A DNA stretch of 64,000 nucleotides from Streptomyces diacarni (GTDB lineage: Bacteria > Actinomycetota > Actinomycetes > Streptomycetales > Streptomycetaceae), in contig NZ_QOIN01000048.1 in assembly GCF_003323715.1 (NCBI RefSeq), positions 434,001 to 498,000 of the forward strand, read 5' to 3'. Shown here piece after piece: positions 48,586 through 56,916 of the stretch (position 1 is its first letter; each line of letters opens with the position of its first letter). The notes under the pieces are model-generated. The model made no database searches. It saw only the letters and a list, made by a program, of their open reading frames with translations, and was not told the DNA's origin. Both the position numbers and the translations under genes were made by a program.

Positions 48586-49179
48586 TCAGATCGTGGTCGG
48601 CAGCGCGCTTTCCAGGAGGATCTCTGCCGCTGTCCGCGCGTGCCGGCCGTAGTCCGACTCGCCCAGCACCATGGCGCGGCTGGCGGCGCCGTCCGCGAGG
48701 GTCACGAGTTGCTCGGCGAGGACGGCGGGCTCGCGGCAGCCCAGTTGCGCTACCAGGTCGGTCACCAGCCGCACCATCAGCAGTTTCTGTTCGCGGGCGT
48801 AGGAGTGGACCGCGTTTTGGGGGTCGGGGAACTCCGCGGCGGCGTCGATGAACGGGCAGCCGCGTACGGGATCCGTGCCGGTCGGTGGCGGGTCGAACAG
48901 TGCGAGGATGCGCTCCTTGGCGGGGAGGTCCTCGCGTGCCAGCACGCCCTCCAGGGTGCGTCCCGTCGAGGAGAGGTCCTTGAGATGGGCGAGGACCAGC
49001 TCGTCTTTGGCTCTGAAGTGCGCGTAGAGGGTGCGCTTGGACACCGGCGCCCGCTCCGCGATCTGCTCCATGCCGGTCGCGTTGATCCCTTGGGCCGCGA
49101 ACAGTCCGGCCGCGGCGGCCAGGATGCGCTCCCGCCCTCCGCGCCCCGGCCGTCGAGACGCCGTCGTCATCGTGGTCAT
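48586..49179 (-). CDS. TetR/AcrR-family repressor
   Basis: The 197-aa protein has an N-terminal HTH (RERILAAAAGLFAAQGINATGMEQIAERAPVSKRTLYAHFRAKDEL) and a ligand-binding region (VRGCPFIDAAAEFPDPQNAVH...) with a CPF motif of the TetR_C_33-like kind. Its promoter appears leaderless: TATACT lies six bases before the ATG. One 18-bp palindrome overlaps that promoter and another lies near the nitroreductase transcription start, so it most likely represses both genes. It would be relieved by a small electrophile or quinone-like ligand. The ligand is unknown. Confidence 0.9.
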   Translation of the reverse strand: MTTMTTASRRPGRGGRERILAAAAGLFAAQGINATGMEQIAERAPVSKRTLYAHFRAKDELVLAHLKDLSSTGRTLEGVLAREDLPAKERILALFDPPPTGTDPVRGCPFIDAAAEFPDPQNAVHSYAREQKLLMVRLVTDLVAQLGCREPAVLAEQLVTLADGAASRAMVLGESDYGRHARTAAEILLESALPTTI

Positions 49180-49186
49180 GACGTAA

Positions 49187-49255
49187 GTATACGTTCTCGT
49201 TTACTTCGGAGGGGGTGGCTGGCTATAGTGTGCCCAGGTAAACGATTACGTTTAC
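49187..49255. promoter_or_regulatory. Two TetR operators and the nitroreductase promoter
   Basis: GTATACGTTCTCGTTTAC (49187-49204, one mismatch in the 7-bp arms) overlaps the TetR promoter. GTAAACGATTACGTTTAC (49238-49255) is a perfect 7-bp-arm palindrome placed at the predicted transcription start of the nitroreductase. A TATAGT -10 box lies at 49224-49229 and TTTACT, 17-18 bp upstream, is a fair -35. Confidence 0.85.
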
Positions 49256-49279
49256 TTTGGTGATCCTGAGGAGAGTTCC

Positions 49280-50020
49280 ATGAGCGGACCGGTCTTCACC
49301 CGGACACGCACGAGCGAGGCGTCCACCGGCGGGACACAGCCGGGCGGGACGCGAACGTCGGAGTACGCCGAGCAGCTGATCCGCGGGCGCCGCGCGACCC
49401 GCGCATTCCGTCCCGACCCGGTACCCGAGGACACTCTGCGCGAGGTCTTCTCCCTGGCCGGCACCGCGCCGTCCAATTCCAACGCGCAGCCGTGGCGGGT
49501 CGAGGTGGTCGGTGGCGCACGGCGAGACCGTCTGGCCGACGCCCTGCGAACGGCCCACGCCGAGCGGCGGGTCACGGCCGACTACCCGTACTCCGAGGAC
49601 ATGTACGCCCCCGTCCACCGGGAACGGCGGGCCGCCTTCGGTGCCGGTCTGTACGGAGCGCTGGGCATCGGCCCCGACGACCACCCGGCTCGCGCGGCCT
49701 ACGACGCGGAAAGTCTGGGCTTCTACGGGGCGCCCCATGCCGCGTTCCTGTTCGTCACCGGCGACGGCGGGCCGCGACTGGCCGCCGACGCCGGCGCTTA
49801 CCTGCAGACGCTGCTGCTGGCCATGACCGGCTACGGCGTGGCCAGTTGCCCGCAGGGCCTGCTCAGCTTCTACGCCGACACCGTCCGCGATCAACTCGGA
49901 GTGGACGAGGGGAAGCTGCTTGTGGGCGTCTCCTTCGGCTACGCCGACGAGAACGCGCCGGTGAACCGGATCGCGGCCGGCCGGGCGGAACTGGAGGAAA
50001 CCACCACATTCCGCACCTAG
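49280..50020 (+). CDS. Nitroreductase-family FMN oxidoreductase
   Basis: The 246-aa flavoprotein shows RRATRAFRPDPVPEDTLREVFSLAGTAPSNSNAQPWRVEVV near residues 37-77. This is the NfsB/Frp signature in which FMN is held by the Arg-rich start and the SxSNxQPW motif. The C-terminal VGVSFGYADENAPVNRIAAGRAELEE closes the flavin pocket. It likely reduces nitroaromatics or quinones with NAD(P)H and would be induced when the divergent TetR repressor releases its operator. The ATG follows GAGGAGAGTTCC. Confidence 0.9.
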   Translation: MSGPVFTRTRTSEASTGGTQPGGTRTSEYAEQLIRGRRATRAFRPDPVPEDTLREVFSLAGTAPSNSNAQPWRVEVVGGARRDRLADALRTAHAERRVTADYPYSEDMYAPVHRERRAAFGAGLYGALGIGPDDHPARAAYDAESLGFYGAPHAAFLFVTGDGGPRLAADAGAYLQTLLLAMTGYGVASCPQGLLSFYADTVRDQLGVDEGKLLVGVSFGYADENAPVNRIAAGRAELEETTTFRT

Positions 50021-50146
50021 GGTCGGTCCCGGAAGCGCAGGTCACAACCGGTTGTTGAGGGCTGCGACCGACCCCACCGGGCGGCTCACGCCGCGGATCC
50101 CCTTTTCGCGCGCGCCGGCGGCGGAACAGGTCGTAGACCCGGTCCC

Positions 50147-50562
50147 ATGGGCCGTACCGCTCGGGGACGTCCCGCCCGGGCACGCCACGCCCAGTCGATG
50201 CCGATGCTCGACGATTCGATCGTGCACATCGCGCTGCCGAGTATCCAGCGGGTGGGGTTTCGTGATGCGCAAGAGTGCTCAGACCACACGCGGGTTCACG
50301 GTGGTGGCATCGGCACCGGGCGACATCGGGTCGGCGGACTACCGCAACCGGCATGACCATCGGCAGCGAGGCCCGCGAGTCCCGTGGCCGTCCGTCTACG
50401 GCGCCGGTGGCTCAAGGCCCCGGCGCCGTAGAGCCGACTCTCGACGAGCTGGCTCGCCGCTGCCCGGCCTCGAAGGCGACGCTCTCCCGGGCTGCCCGTC
50501 ACCGGCCGGTCCGCCAACGACATCCCGGGGATTTTTCGCCGTACAGAAGAGCAAGCCCGTGA
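50147..50562 (+). pseudogene. Decayed fragments in a 584-bp gap (MFS-like, HTH-like)
   Basis: Between 50021 and 50604 there is no intact gene. One short frame (from about 50180) reads MPMLDDSIVHIALPSIQR, which looks like the first helix of a DHA2 exporter (LDDSIVxIALPSI) but stops matching at once. Another (from about 50354) ends PTLDELARRCPASKATLSRAARHR, resembling an XRE-type helix-turn-helix start. Both probably mark deletion remnants of a lost exporter/regulator pair, though chance matches of short motifs are possible. Confidence 0.3.
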
Positions 50563-50604
50563 CAGAGCTGAAAGGAGCAAAGCGCCTGGTCAGAGCCGCT
50601 GCGC

Positions 50605-51987
50605 TCAGCACTCGATGACGTTGACCGCGAGGCCGCCGCGCGCGGTCTCCTTGTACTTGACCTTCATGTCGGCCCCGGTCTCGCGCATCGTCTTGATGGC
50701 CTTGTCGAGGGAGACGTGGTGGCGGCCGTCGCCGCGCAGGGACATGCGGGCGGCGGTGACGGCCTTGACCGCGGCCATGCCGTTCCGCTCGATGCAGGGG
50801 ATCTGTACGAGGCCGCCGACCGGGTCGCAGGTCAGGCCGAGGTTGTGTTCGATGCCGATCTCGGCCGCGTTCTCCACCTGTTCGGGGCTGCCCCCGAGGA
50901 TCTCGGCGAGGCCTCCCGCGGCCATGGAGCACGCCGAGCCGACCTCGCCCTGGCAGCCGACCTCGGCACCGGAGATCGAGGCGTTCTCCTTGAAGAGCAT
51001 GCCGATGGCGCCCGCGGCGAGCAGGAAGCGGACCACGGCGTCGTCGTCCGTGCCGGGCACGAAGTGGTGGGCGTAGTGCAGGACGGCGGGGATGATGCCG
51101 GCCGCGCCGTTGGTCGGCGCGGTCACCACCCGGCCGCCCGCCGCGTTCTCCTCGTTGACGGCCATCGCGTAGAGGGTCGTCCACTCCATGGAGTGGGCCT
51201 GCGTCTGGCCCTCCGCCCGCAGTTGGCGGGCCGAGGTGGCGGCGCGGCGGCGCACCTTGAGGCCGCCGGGGAGAATGCCCTCCTGGGACAGGCCGCGGGA
51301 GACGCACTCCCGCATCACCTGCCAGATCTCCAGCAGACCTGCCCGGATCTCCTCCTCGCCGCGCCAGGCCTTCTCGTTCTCCAGCATCAGCCGGGAGACC
51401 GACAGGCCCGTCTCCCGGGTCAGCCGCAGCAGTTCGTCTCCGGTACGGAAGGGGTGGCGCAGGACGGTGTCGTCGAGCACGATGCGGTCCTCGCCCACCG
51501 CGTCCTCGTCGACGACGAATCCGCCGCCCACCGAGTAGTAGGTCTTCTCCAGCAGCGGGGTGCCCGTCTCGTCGTAGGCGAAGAGCGTCATGCCGTTGGC
51601 GTGGTACGGCAGCGAGCGGCGCCGGTGGAGGATCAGCTGGGAGCGCTCGTCGAAGGCGATCTCGTGCGCGTCCCCTATCTCGGTGGCCAGCAGGCGCAGC
51701 CGGCCGTCCTCGCGGATGCGGGCCACCCGCTCGTCCGCCGTCTCGACGTCCACCGAGCGCGGTGATTCGCCCTCCAGGCCCAGCAGCACGGCTTTGGGCG
51801 TGCCGTGGCCGTGGCCCGTCGCCCCGAGGGAGCCGAACAGCTCGGCGCGCACCGAGGCGGTGTGCGCCAGCGCGCCCTCGTTCTTCAGGCGCCGCGCGAA
51901 CATACGCGCGGCGCGCATGGGGCCGACCGTGTGGGAGCTGGACGGTCCGATGCCGATGGAGAAGAGGTCGAAGACCGAGATTGCCAT
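50605..51987 (-). CDS. sdaA: L-serine ammonia-lyase (iron-sulfur dependent)
   Basis: The 460-aa single-chain enzyme deaminates L-serine to pyruvate and ammonia using an oxygen-labile [4Fe-4S] cluster. The N-terminal beta domain begins ISVFDLFSIGIGPSSSHTVGPMRAA. In the alpha domain, Cys residues lie in EVGCQGEVGSACSMAAGGLAEI and LTCDPVGGLVQIPCIERNG, the usual cluster-ligand regions. ATG 51987 follows AAGGAGAGCCGCACC. It is the last gene of the riboswitch-led gcvT-gcvH-glyA-sdaA set, so glycine excess can be turned to serine and on to pyruvate. A 214-bp gap separates it from glyA. Confidence 0.95.
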   Translation of the reverse strand: MAISVFDLFSIGIGPSSSHTVGPMRAARMFARRLKNEGALAHTASVRAELFGSLGATGHGHGTPKAVLLGLEGESPRSVDVETADERVARIREDGRLRLLATEIGDAHEIAFDERSQLILHRRRSLPYHANGMTLFAYDETGTPLLEKTYYSVGGGFVVDEDAVGEDRIVLDDTVLRHPFRTGDELLRLTRETGLSVSRLMLENEKAWRGEEEIRAGLLEIWQVMRECVSRGLSQEGILPGGLKVRRRAATSARQLRAEGQTQAHSMEWTTLYAMAVNEENAAGGRVVTAPTNGAAGIIPAVLHYAHHFVPGTDDDAVVRFLLAAGAIGMLFKENASISGAEVGCQGEVGSACSMAAGGLAEILGGSPEQVENAAEIGIEHNLGLTCDPVGGLVQIPCIERNGMAAVKAVTAARMSLRGDGRHHVSLDKAIKTMRETGADMKVKYKETARGGLAVNVIEC

Positions 51988-52201
51988 GGTGCGGCTCTCC
52001 TTGCCCTTGTGGGGCGAGTGGGATTGCTGGGGCGCGACTCGGGGCGGGTCGCTGGGTGGGCACGTGCGCGTCGGGTCGCGGGCCGGCACGGGTGCGGGGT
52101 GGCACGCGCGGGTGCCGGGTGCCCGGCGGGGCCGGCCCGAACCCCGGCCGCCGAAGCGTCCGGGGCGGGCCGGGCCCGTTGTGGTGTGCTGTGTGCCGGT
52201 G

Positions 52202-53476
52202 CTACTTGCCCAGGCCCGGGTACAGCGGGTGCTTGTCGGCGAGGGCGGACACCCGCGCGGCGAGGGTCTTGCTCTTCGCCTCGTCGAAGCCCGGCAGCAG
52301 GGCTTCGGCGATGACGTCGGCGACCTCGGTGAAGTCCTCGTCCTGGAAGCCGCGGGTCGCCAGCGCGGGCGTCCCGATGCGCAGCCCCGAGGTCACCATG
52401 GGCGGACGCGGGTCGTTGGGGACGGCGTTGCGGTTGACGGTGATGCCGATCTCGTGCAGCCGGTCCTCGGCCTGCTGCCCGTCGAGCTCGCTGTGGCGCA
52501 GGTCGACGAGGACGAGGTGGACGTCGGTGCCGCCGGAGAGGACGGAGACGCCCGCGTCGGTGGTGTCCTGGCGCAGCAGGCGCTCGGCGAGGATGCTCGC
52601 GCCGGACAGGGTGCGGCGCTGGCGGTCCTTGAACTCGTCGGAGGCGGCGACCTTGAAGGCGACGGCCTTCGCGGCGATCACGTGTTCGAGCGGGCCGCCC
52701 TGCTGCCCGGGGAAGACCGCCGAGTTGATCTTCTTGGCGTGCTCCTTCTTCGACAGGATCACGCCGCCGCGCGGGCCGCCGAGGGTCTTGTGCGTGGTCG
52801 TGGTCACCACGTCCGCGTACGGCACCGGGCTGGGGTGCAGCCCCGCGGCGACGAGACCGGCGAAGTGCGCCATGTCGACCATCAGCAGCGCGTCCACCTC
52901 GTCCGCGACGCGGCGGAAGGCGGCGAAGTCGAGCTGGCGCGGGTAGGCGGACCAGCCCGCGACGATCAGCCGCGGACGGTGCTCCTTGGCCAGCCGCTCG
53001 ACCTCCTCCATGTCGACCCGGCCGGTCTCCTCGTCGACCTTGTAGGCGACGACGTTGTAGAGCTTGCCGGAGAAGTTGATCTTCATCCCGTGGGTGAGGT
53101 GCCCGCCGTGCGCCAGGTCCAGGCCCATGATTGTGTCGCCCGGCTTGAGCAGCGCGAACATCGCCGCGGCGTTGGCCTGGGCGCCCGAGTGCGGCTGCAC
53201 GTTGGCGGCCTCGGCGTCGAACAGCGCCTTGATCCGGTCCCTGGCCAGGGTCTCGACGACGTCGACGTACTCGCAGCCGCCGTAGTAGCGGCGGCCCGGG
53301 TAGCCCTCGGCGTACTTGTTGGTGAGCACCGAACCCTGCGCCTCCATCGAGGCAACCGGGGCGAAGTTCTCCGAGGCGATCATCTCGAGGGTGGACTGCT
53401 GACGGTGGAGTTCGGCGTCGACGGCGGCGGCGACGTCGGGGTCGACTTCGTGGAGAGAGCCGTTCAGAAGCGACAT
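52202..53476 (-). CDS. glyA: Serine hydroxymethyltransferase
   Basis: The 424-aa PLP enzyme interconverts glycine and serine with tetrahydrofolate. The N-terminal region LEMIASENFAPVASMEAQGSVLTNKYAEGYPGRRYYGG, the substrate segment LAHGGHLTHGMKINFSG, the Asp/His of MVDMAHFAGLVAAG and the PLP lysine in TTTTHKTLGGPRGG (near residue 230) are all intact. ATG 53476 is supported by the conserved N-terminus; a longer frame upstream lacks homology. It is downstream of gcvT and gcvH on the same strand and presumably under the same riboswitch, so it consumes the one-carbon unit made by the cleavage system. Confidence 0.97.
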   Translation of the reverse strand: MSLLNGSLHEVDPDVAAAVDAELHRQQSTLEMIASENFAPVASMEAQGSVLTNKYAEGYPGRRYYGGCEYVDVVETLARDRIKALFDAEAANVQPHSGAQANAAAMFALLKPGDTIMGLDLAHGGHLTHGMKINFSGKLYNVVAYKVDEETGRVDMEEVERLAKEHRPRLIVAGWSAYPRQLDFAAFRRVADEVDALLMVDMAHFAGLVAAGLHPSPVPYADVVTTTTHKTLGGPRGGVILSKKEHAKKINSAVFPGQQGGPLEHVIAAKAVAFKVAASDEFKDRQRRTLSGASILAERLLRQDTTDAGVSVLSGGTDVHLVLVDLRHSELDGQQAEDRLHEIGITVNRNAVPNDPRPPMVTSGLRIGTPALATRGFQDEDFTEVADVIAEALLPGFDEAKSKTLAARVSALADKHPLYPGLGK

Positions 53477-53580
53477 GGAAGAACCATCCCTGGGGAAAAT
53501 GGCGGGCGGGCAAGCTGCCTCGGGCGACCGAGGCCGGCCTCGGCCCACCCGGGACCGAGGCCGAGACCGGGACCTGAGCC

Positions 53581-53961
53581 TCAGGCGCCTGAGGCGAAGG
53601 TGGCGTACTCGTCGGCCGTGAGCAGGTCGTCCGGCAGCTCGGAGACCTTCACCTTGAACAGCCAGCCGCCCTCCAGCGGGGCGGAGTTGACCAGCGCGGG
53701 ATCGTCCACGACGTCCTGGTTGACCTCGGTGACCTCGCCGGAGGCGGGGGAGTAGAGGTCGCTGACGGACTTGGTGGACTCCAGCTCGCCGCAGGTCTCG
53801 CCTGCGGTGACGTCCTCGCCGACCTCGGGAAGCTGGACGAAGACCACATCGCCGAGCGCGTTCGCGGCGTGCTCGGTGATGCCGACCGTCGCCACGCCGT
53901 CCTCGGCGTGCGACAGCCACTCGTGCTCCTTGCTGAAGCGGAGCTGCTCGGGGTTGCTCAT
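53581..53961 (-). CDS. gcvH: Glycine cleavage system H protein
   Basis: The 126-aa lipoyl carrier shuttles the methylamine group of glycine between the P and T proteins. The lipoyl-lysine is in the conserved GELESTKSVSDLYSPASGEV (Lys near residue 63), and the C-terminal ESK-like helix is present. The ATG at 53961 follows GGGAGAAT. It lies between gcvT (253 bp upstream) and glyA. The lipoate-synthesis and gcvP genes are not in the window, so decarboxylation is encoded elsewhere, as is common in Streptomyces. Confidence 0.97.
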   Translation of the reverse strand: MSNPEQLRFSKEHEWLSHAEDGVATVGITEHAANALGDVVFVQLPEVGEDVTAGETCGELESTKSVSDLYSPASGEVTEVNQDVVDDPALVNSAPLEGGWLFKVKVSELPDDLLTADEYATFASGA

Positions 53962-54214
53962 GGGTCGATTCTCCCGGATGCGGTAGGTGGGAAGGAAAGC
54001 GGTCTTGGCAGGTGAACACCGCCTGCCGGCCGCGGGGCCACGGAGCCCCTGCGGCGGGGGCCCGGCCGGAGCGGCCCCCGGCCCTGCCCCGCCCTGGCCG
54101 CGTCACGCGGTGCCGGGTGGGTGGCGTGCGGCCCGGCAGGCGCCCCCGCACGGGCTTCGCGCGCCCGGCGCACGCGGGCCGCGCGGGCGCGTCGCCGCGC
54201 TGGGGACCGGCGCG

Positions 54215-55345
54215 CTAGCCCCGCTTGTAGAAGGGCAGCGCGACGACCTCGTACGGTTCGTGGGAGCCGCGGATGTCGACGGCCACGCCCTCCGTGCCCG
54301 GGGCCGCGACCGCCGCGTCCACGTACGCCATCGCGATCGGCTTGCCCAGCGTCGGCGACGGCGCGCCCGAGGTGACCTCGCCCACGACGGAACCGTCCGA
54401 GGCGACCACCGGGTAGCCGGCGCGCGGCACCCGCCGGCCCTCGGCGACGAGTCCCACCAGCTTCCGCGGCGGCGCGTCCTCGGCCTTCCGCGCGGCCGCT
54501 GCCAGCGCGTCCCGGCCCACGAAACGCCCCTCGTTGGTGGCCTTCTCGAACTTGACGATCCTGCCGAGACCCGCGTCGAAGGGCGTCAGGGACGTGGACA
54601 GCTCGTGCCCGTACAGCGGCATGCCCGCCTCCAGGCGGAGCGTGTCGCGGCAGCTGAGCCCGCACGGCACCAGGCCCGCGTCCTCGCCTGCCGCGGTGAG
54701 CGCCTCCCACACGGCCACGGCGTCCTCGGGCGCGACGAACAGCTCGAAACCGTCCTCACCCGTGTACCCCGTACGGGCGATGAGCGCGGGCTTGTCGGCC
54801 ACCATGTCGCGCTCGCCCGCGTAGTAGCGCAGACCGTCGACGTCGAAGGCCGTCAGCTGCTTGAGGATGCCGGCCGCGGCCGGGCCCTGGACGGCGATGA
54901 GGGCGTAACCCTCGCGGTCGTCGCGCACCTCGGCGCCGAAACCGTCCTGCCGCTCGCGCAGCGCGTCCAGCACCGTCTGGGCGTTCGCCGCGTTCGCGAC
55001 GACCAGGTACTCCTGGTCGTCCAGCCGGTAGACGATCAGGTCGTCGAGGATGCCGCCGTCCTCGTCGCAGAGCATGGTGTAGCGGGCACGGCCCACGGCC
55101 AGCTTCGAGAGATTGCCGACCAGCGCGAAGTCCAGCAGCTGCGCGGCCTGCGGCCCGGTGAGGGTGATCTCGCCCATGTGCGAGAGGTCGAAGAGCCCCG
55201 CGGCGGAGCGCACGGCGAGGTGCTCCTCGCGCTCGCTGCCGTAGCGCAGCGGCATGTCCCAGCCGGCGAAGTCGGTCATGGTGGCGCCCAGGGCACGGTG
55301 CGTGGCGTCCAGCGCGGTCGTGCGGGTGGCCGATGGGTCGGTCAT
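54215..55345 (-). CDS. gcvT: Glycine cleavage system T protein (aminomethyltransferase)
   Basis: The 376-aa tetrahydrofolate-dependent enzyme releases ammonia and methylene-THF from the H-protein adduct. The N-terminal THRALGATMTDFAGWDMPLRYGSEREEHLAVRSAAGLFDLSHMGEI and the folate-binding ARTGYTGEDGFELF (residues about 188-201) are characteristic. GMPLYGHELSTSLTPFDAGLGR closes the first domain. It is the first gene of its transcription unit. The 5' region (55346-55675) folds as a tandem glycine riboswitch on the same strand, which senses the substrate before gcvT is expressed. Confidence 0.97.
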   Translation of the reverse strand: MTDPSATRTTALDATHRALGATMTDFAGWDMPLRYGSEREEHLAVRSAAGLFDLSHMGEITLTGPQAAQLLDFALVGNLSKLAVGRARYTMLCDEDGGILDDLIVYRLDDQEYLVVANAANAQTVLDALRERQDGFGAEVRDDREGYALIAVQGPAAAGILKQLTAFDVDGLRYYAGERDMVADKPALIARTGYTGEDGFELFVAPEDAVAVWEALTAAGEDAGLVPCGLSCRDTLRLEAGMPLYGHELSTSLTPFDAGLGRIVKFEKATNEGRFVGRDALAAAARKAEDAPPRKLVGLVAEGRRVPRAGYPVVASDGSVVGEVTSGAPSPTLGKPIAMAYVDAAVAAPGTEGVAVDIRGSHEPYEVVALPFYKRG

Positions 55346-55382
55346 TCAGGCTCCCAGGTCCCGGAAAGGGGTGTGACGCTGA

Positions 55383-55675
55383 TGTCCTCCCCATCTGTCA
55401 TCGGAACCTGAGAGGTTCGCCGACAGCCCCGCCGGAAGGCGGAGCGCGGCTTGCACCTTGGGTGGAACCACCGGCCCGCACAGAGCATGAGAGACGGTGG
55501 TCCGCTTTTCAGATCTGCCTCGCCCGCACGGTATCGGGGCCTGAGAGATTCAAGGGAGGATCTTGCTCCTTCGGCGCCCTGGCGTGCGGCGTCGCGTCCC
55601 GCTCGCGGGCCCTCAAGAGGCCCTGCTCGCGGTTTCGCGCCCTGCTCGCCGGGGACTCTCCCGCGCGGGTTCGAA
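55383..55675 (-). promoter_or_regulatory. Tandem glycine riboswitch upstream of gcvT
   Basis: On the minus strand two aptamers follow each other, ending about 40 nt before the gcvT start. The first has GCGGGAGAGTC near 55665-55650, GCGCCGAAGGAGCAAG near 55585 and CTTGAATCTCTCAGGCCCC near 55550. The second has the GCGGACCACCGTCTCTCATGC region near 55500-55485, CAAGGTGCAAGCC near 55460 and AACCTCTCAGGTTCCGATGACAGATGG near 55420-55395. The motif CTCTCAGG is the usual aptamer ending. One aptamer has an unusually long GC-rich P3 insert (about 55590-55650). Binding of glycine should switch on the glycine-degrading genes. Confidence 0.85.
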
Positions 55676-55826
55676 CGGCCGGTATGCAGTTGGTCCGCAC
55701 ATCATCGCACGGGTGAGCGGGCTGTGGCTGCCCCCGAGCGGAAGCCGTTCACCTTGAATCGCATTACCTTTTCTTTACACTTGGCAGCAGTGGCGGCCGG
55801 GCCGCCACCTCGGGGAGGGGAGAGCT

Positions 55827-56669
55827 GTGAGCAGCCTGCGCGGCGCTGAGGCGACACCGACGGACGCGGGGGCGAGGGGGACGAGGGGGAGGGACGCGGC
55901 CCCGCGCGCGTCCGTACGCAGAAGGATGCCCGGGCCGCCCGCACACACCGGGGCAACCGGGGCCCGCCCCTGCCGGGGCGCCCGCACCCCCCTCCGCCAC
56001 GACCTGCGCGACAGCGCCGCACCGCGCACGCTGCGCTACCGCACCGGGGACGTCGTCGTCGTCTCCGGACTGCCGGGCGGCGGGAAGTCCACACTGATGC
56101 GGGCAGCGGTGGCGCAGTGCCCCGGCGTGGTCCGCGTCGACTCCCAGGACACCCGCGAGCGCTGGGAGCGCCGGCTGCCGGACTGGCTGCCCTACGGCCT
56201 CTACCGGCCCCTCGTCCGCGTGGCGCACTACGCGGGTCTGCGCACCGCTTTGGCCTCCGGCGCCTCCGTGGTGGTGCACGACTGCGGTACGCAGACCTGG
56301 GTGCGCCGCTGGCTCGCCCGGGACGCGCTGCGCCGGGGCAGGGCACTCCACCTGCTGTTGCTCGACGTCTGTCCGCGAGACGCGCTGGCCGGGCAGGCGG
56401 CGCGCGGCCGCGGCGTGTCCGGCTACGCCTTCCGCCGCCATCTGCGCGCCGTGCGCAGGCTGCGGGCCGCCGCCGAGGGCGGGCGGCTGCCGCGCGGCTG
56501 CGCCTCGTCGGTCCTGCTGGACCGCCGCGCGGCCCAGGCCCTGCGCACGGTGTCCTTCGCGCCGCTGCCGGCCGCTGCCCCGCTGTCCGTCACGGCCCAC
56601 GTCCGACCGGCCCCGCGGCCCGTTCCGGCTCCGAGGCCCGCGCCGGCCGCGAGGCCGACCCCGGCGTAG
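55827..56669 (+). CDS. P-loop AAA-like ATPase/kinase-like protein
   Basis: The 280-aa protein has a Walker A motif GLPGGGKSTLMRAAVA (near residue 81) within a compact P-loop kinase fold (VVVHDCGTQTWVRR... LHLLLLDVCPRDALAGQAARGRGVSGYAFRRHLRAV). This resembles chloramphenicol-phosphotransferase/polynucleotide-kinase-like enzymes. The N-terminal 50 residues and the C-terminal Pro/Ala-rich tail (PAPRPVPAPRPAPAARPTPA) are low complexity. The GTG start follows GGGGAGGGGAGAGCT. It diverges from the gcv genes; no substrate is known. Confidence 0.7.
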   Translation: MSSLRGAEATPTDAGARGTRGRDAAPRASVRRRMPGPPAHTGATGARPCRGARTPLRHDLRDSAAPRTLRYRTGDVVVVSGLPGGGKSTLMRAAVAQCPGVVRVDSQDTRERWERRLPDWLPYGLYRPLVRVAHYAGLRTALASGASVVVHDCGTQTWVRRWLARDALRRGRALHLLLLDVCPRDALAGQAARGRGVSGYAFRRHLRAVRRLRAAAEGGRLPRGCASSVLLDRRAAQALRTVSFAPLPAAAPLSVTAHVRPAPRPVPAPRPAPAARPTPA

Positions 56670-56830
56670 TGCCGGCAGGGGTCCGCGGGCCGGCGTGGCC
56701 CGGTCGGGCCCCGACGGGCGGGTGCCGCCCCCGTCGGGGCCCGCCGCACAACAGAGCGGACAGGGGGAGCGCTTGCGGGCCGAGGGGGCGTCCGCGGGTC
56801 GAGCAACCGTCCGTGGGCCGAGGAAACATC

Positions 56831-56866
56831 CGCGGGCCCGCCACCCGGGAGGGAGGCGGGCCCGCG
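56831..56866. terminator. 12-bp stem-loop between convergent genes
   Basis: CGCGGGCCCGCC (56831-56842) pairs with GGCGGGCCCGCG (56855-56866) around 12 nt. It lies downstream of the P-loop protein gene and, in the other direction, the secreted protein gene. Confidence 0.65.
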
Positions 56867-56878
56867 AACGGGGGACAT

Positions 56879-56903
56879 GCCGGAGCAGCCGGTCGGCTCC
56901 GGC
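56879..56903. terminator. 8-bp stem-loop after the secreted Pro/Lys-rich gene
   Basis: GCCGGAGC (56879-56886) pairs with GCTCCGGC (56896-56903). It ends 14 nt beyond the stop of the minus-strand gene. Confidence 0.55.
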
Positions 56904-56916
56904 GGGCAGCCGCGGC

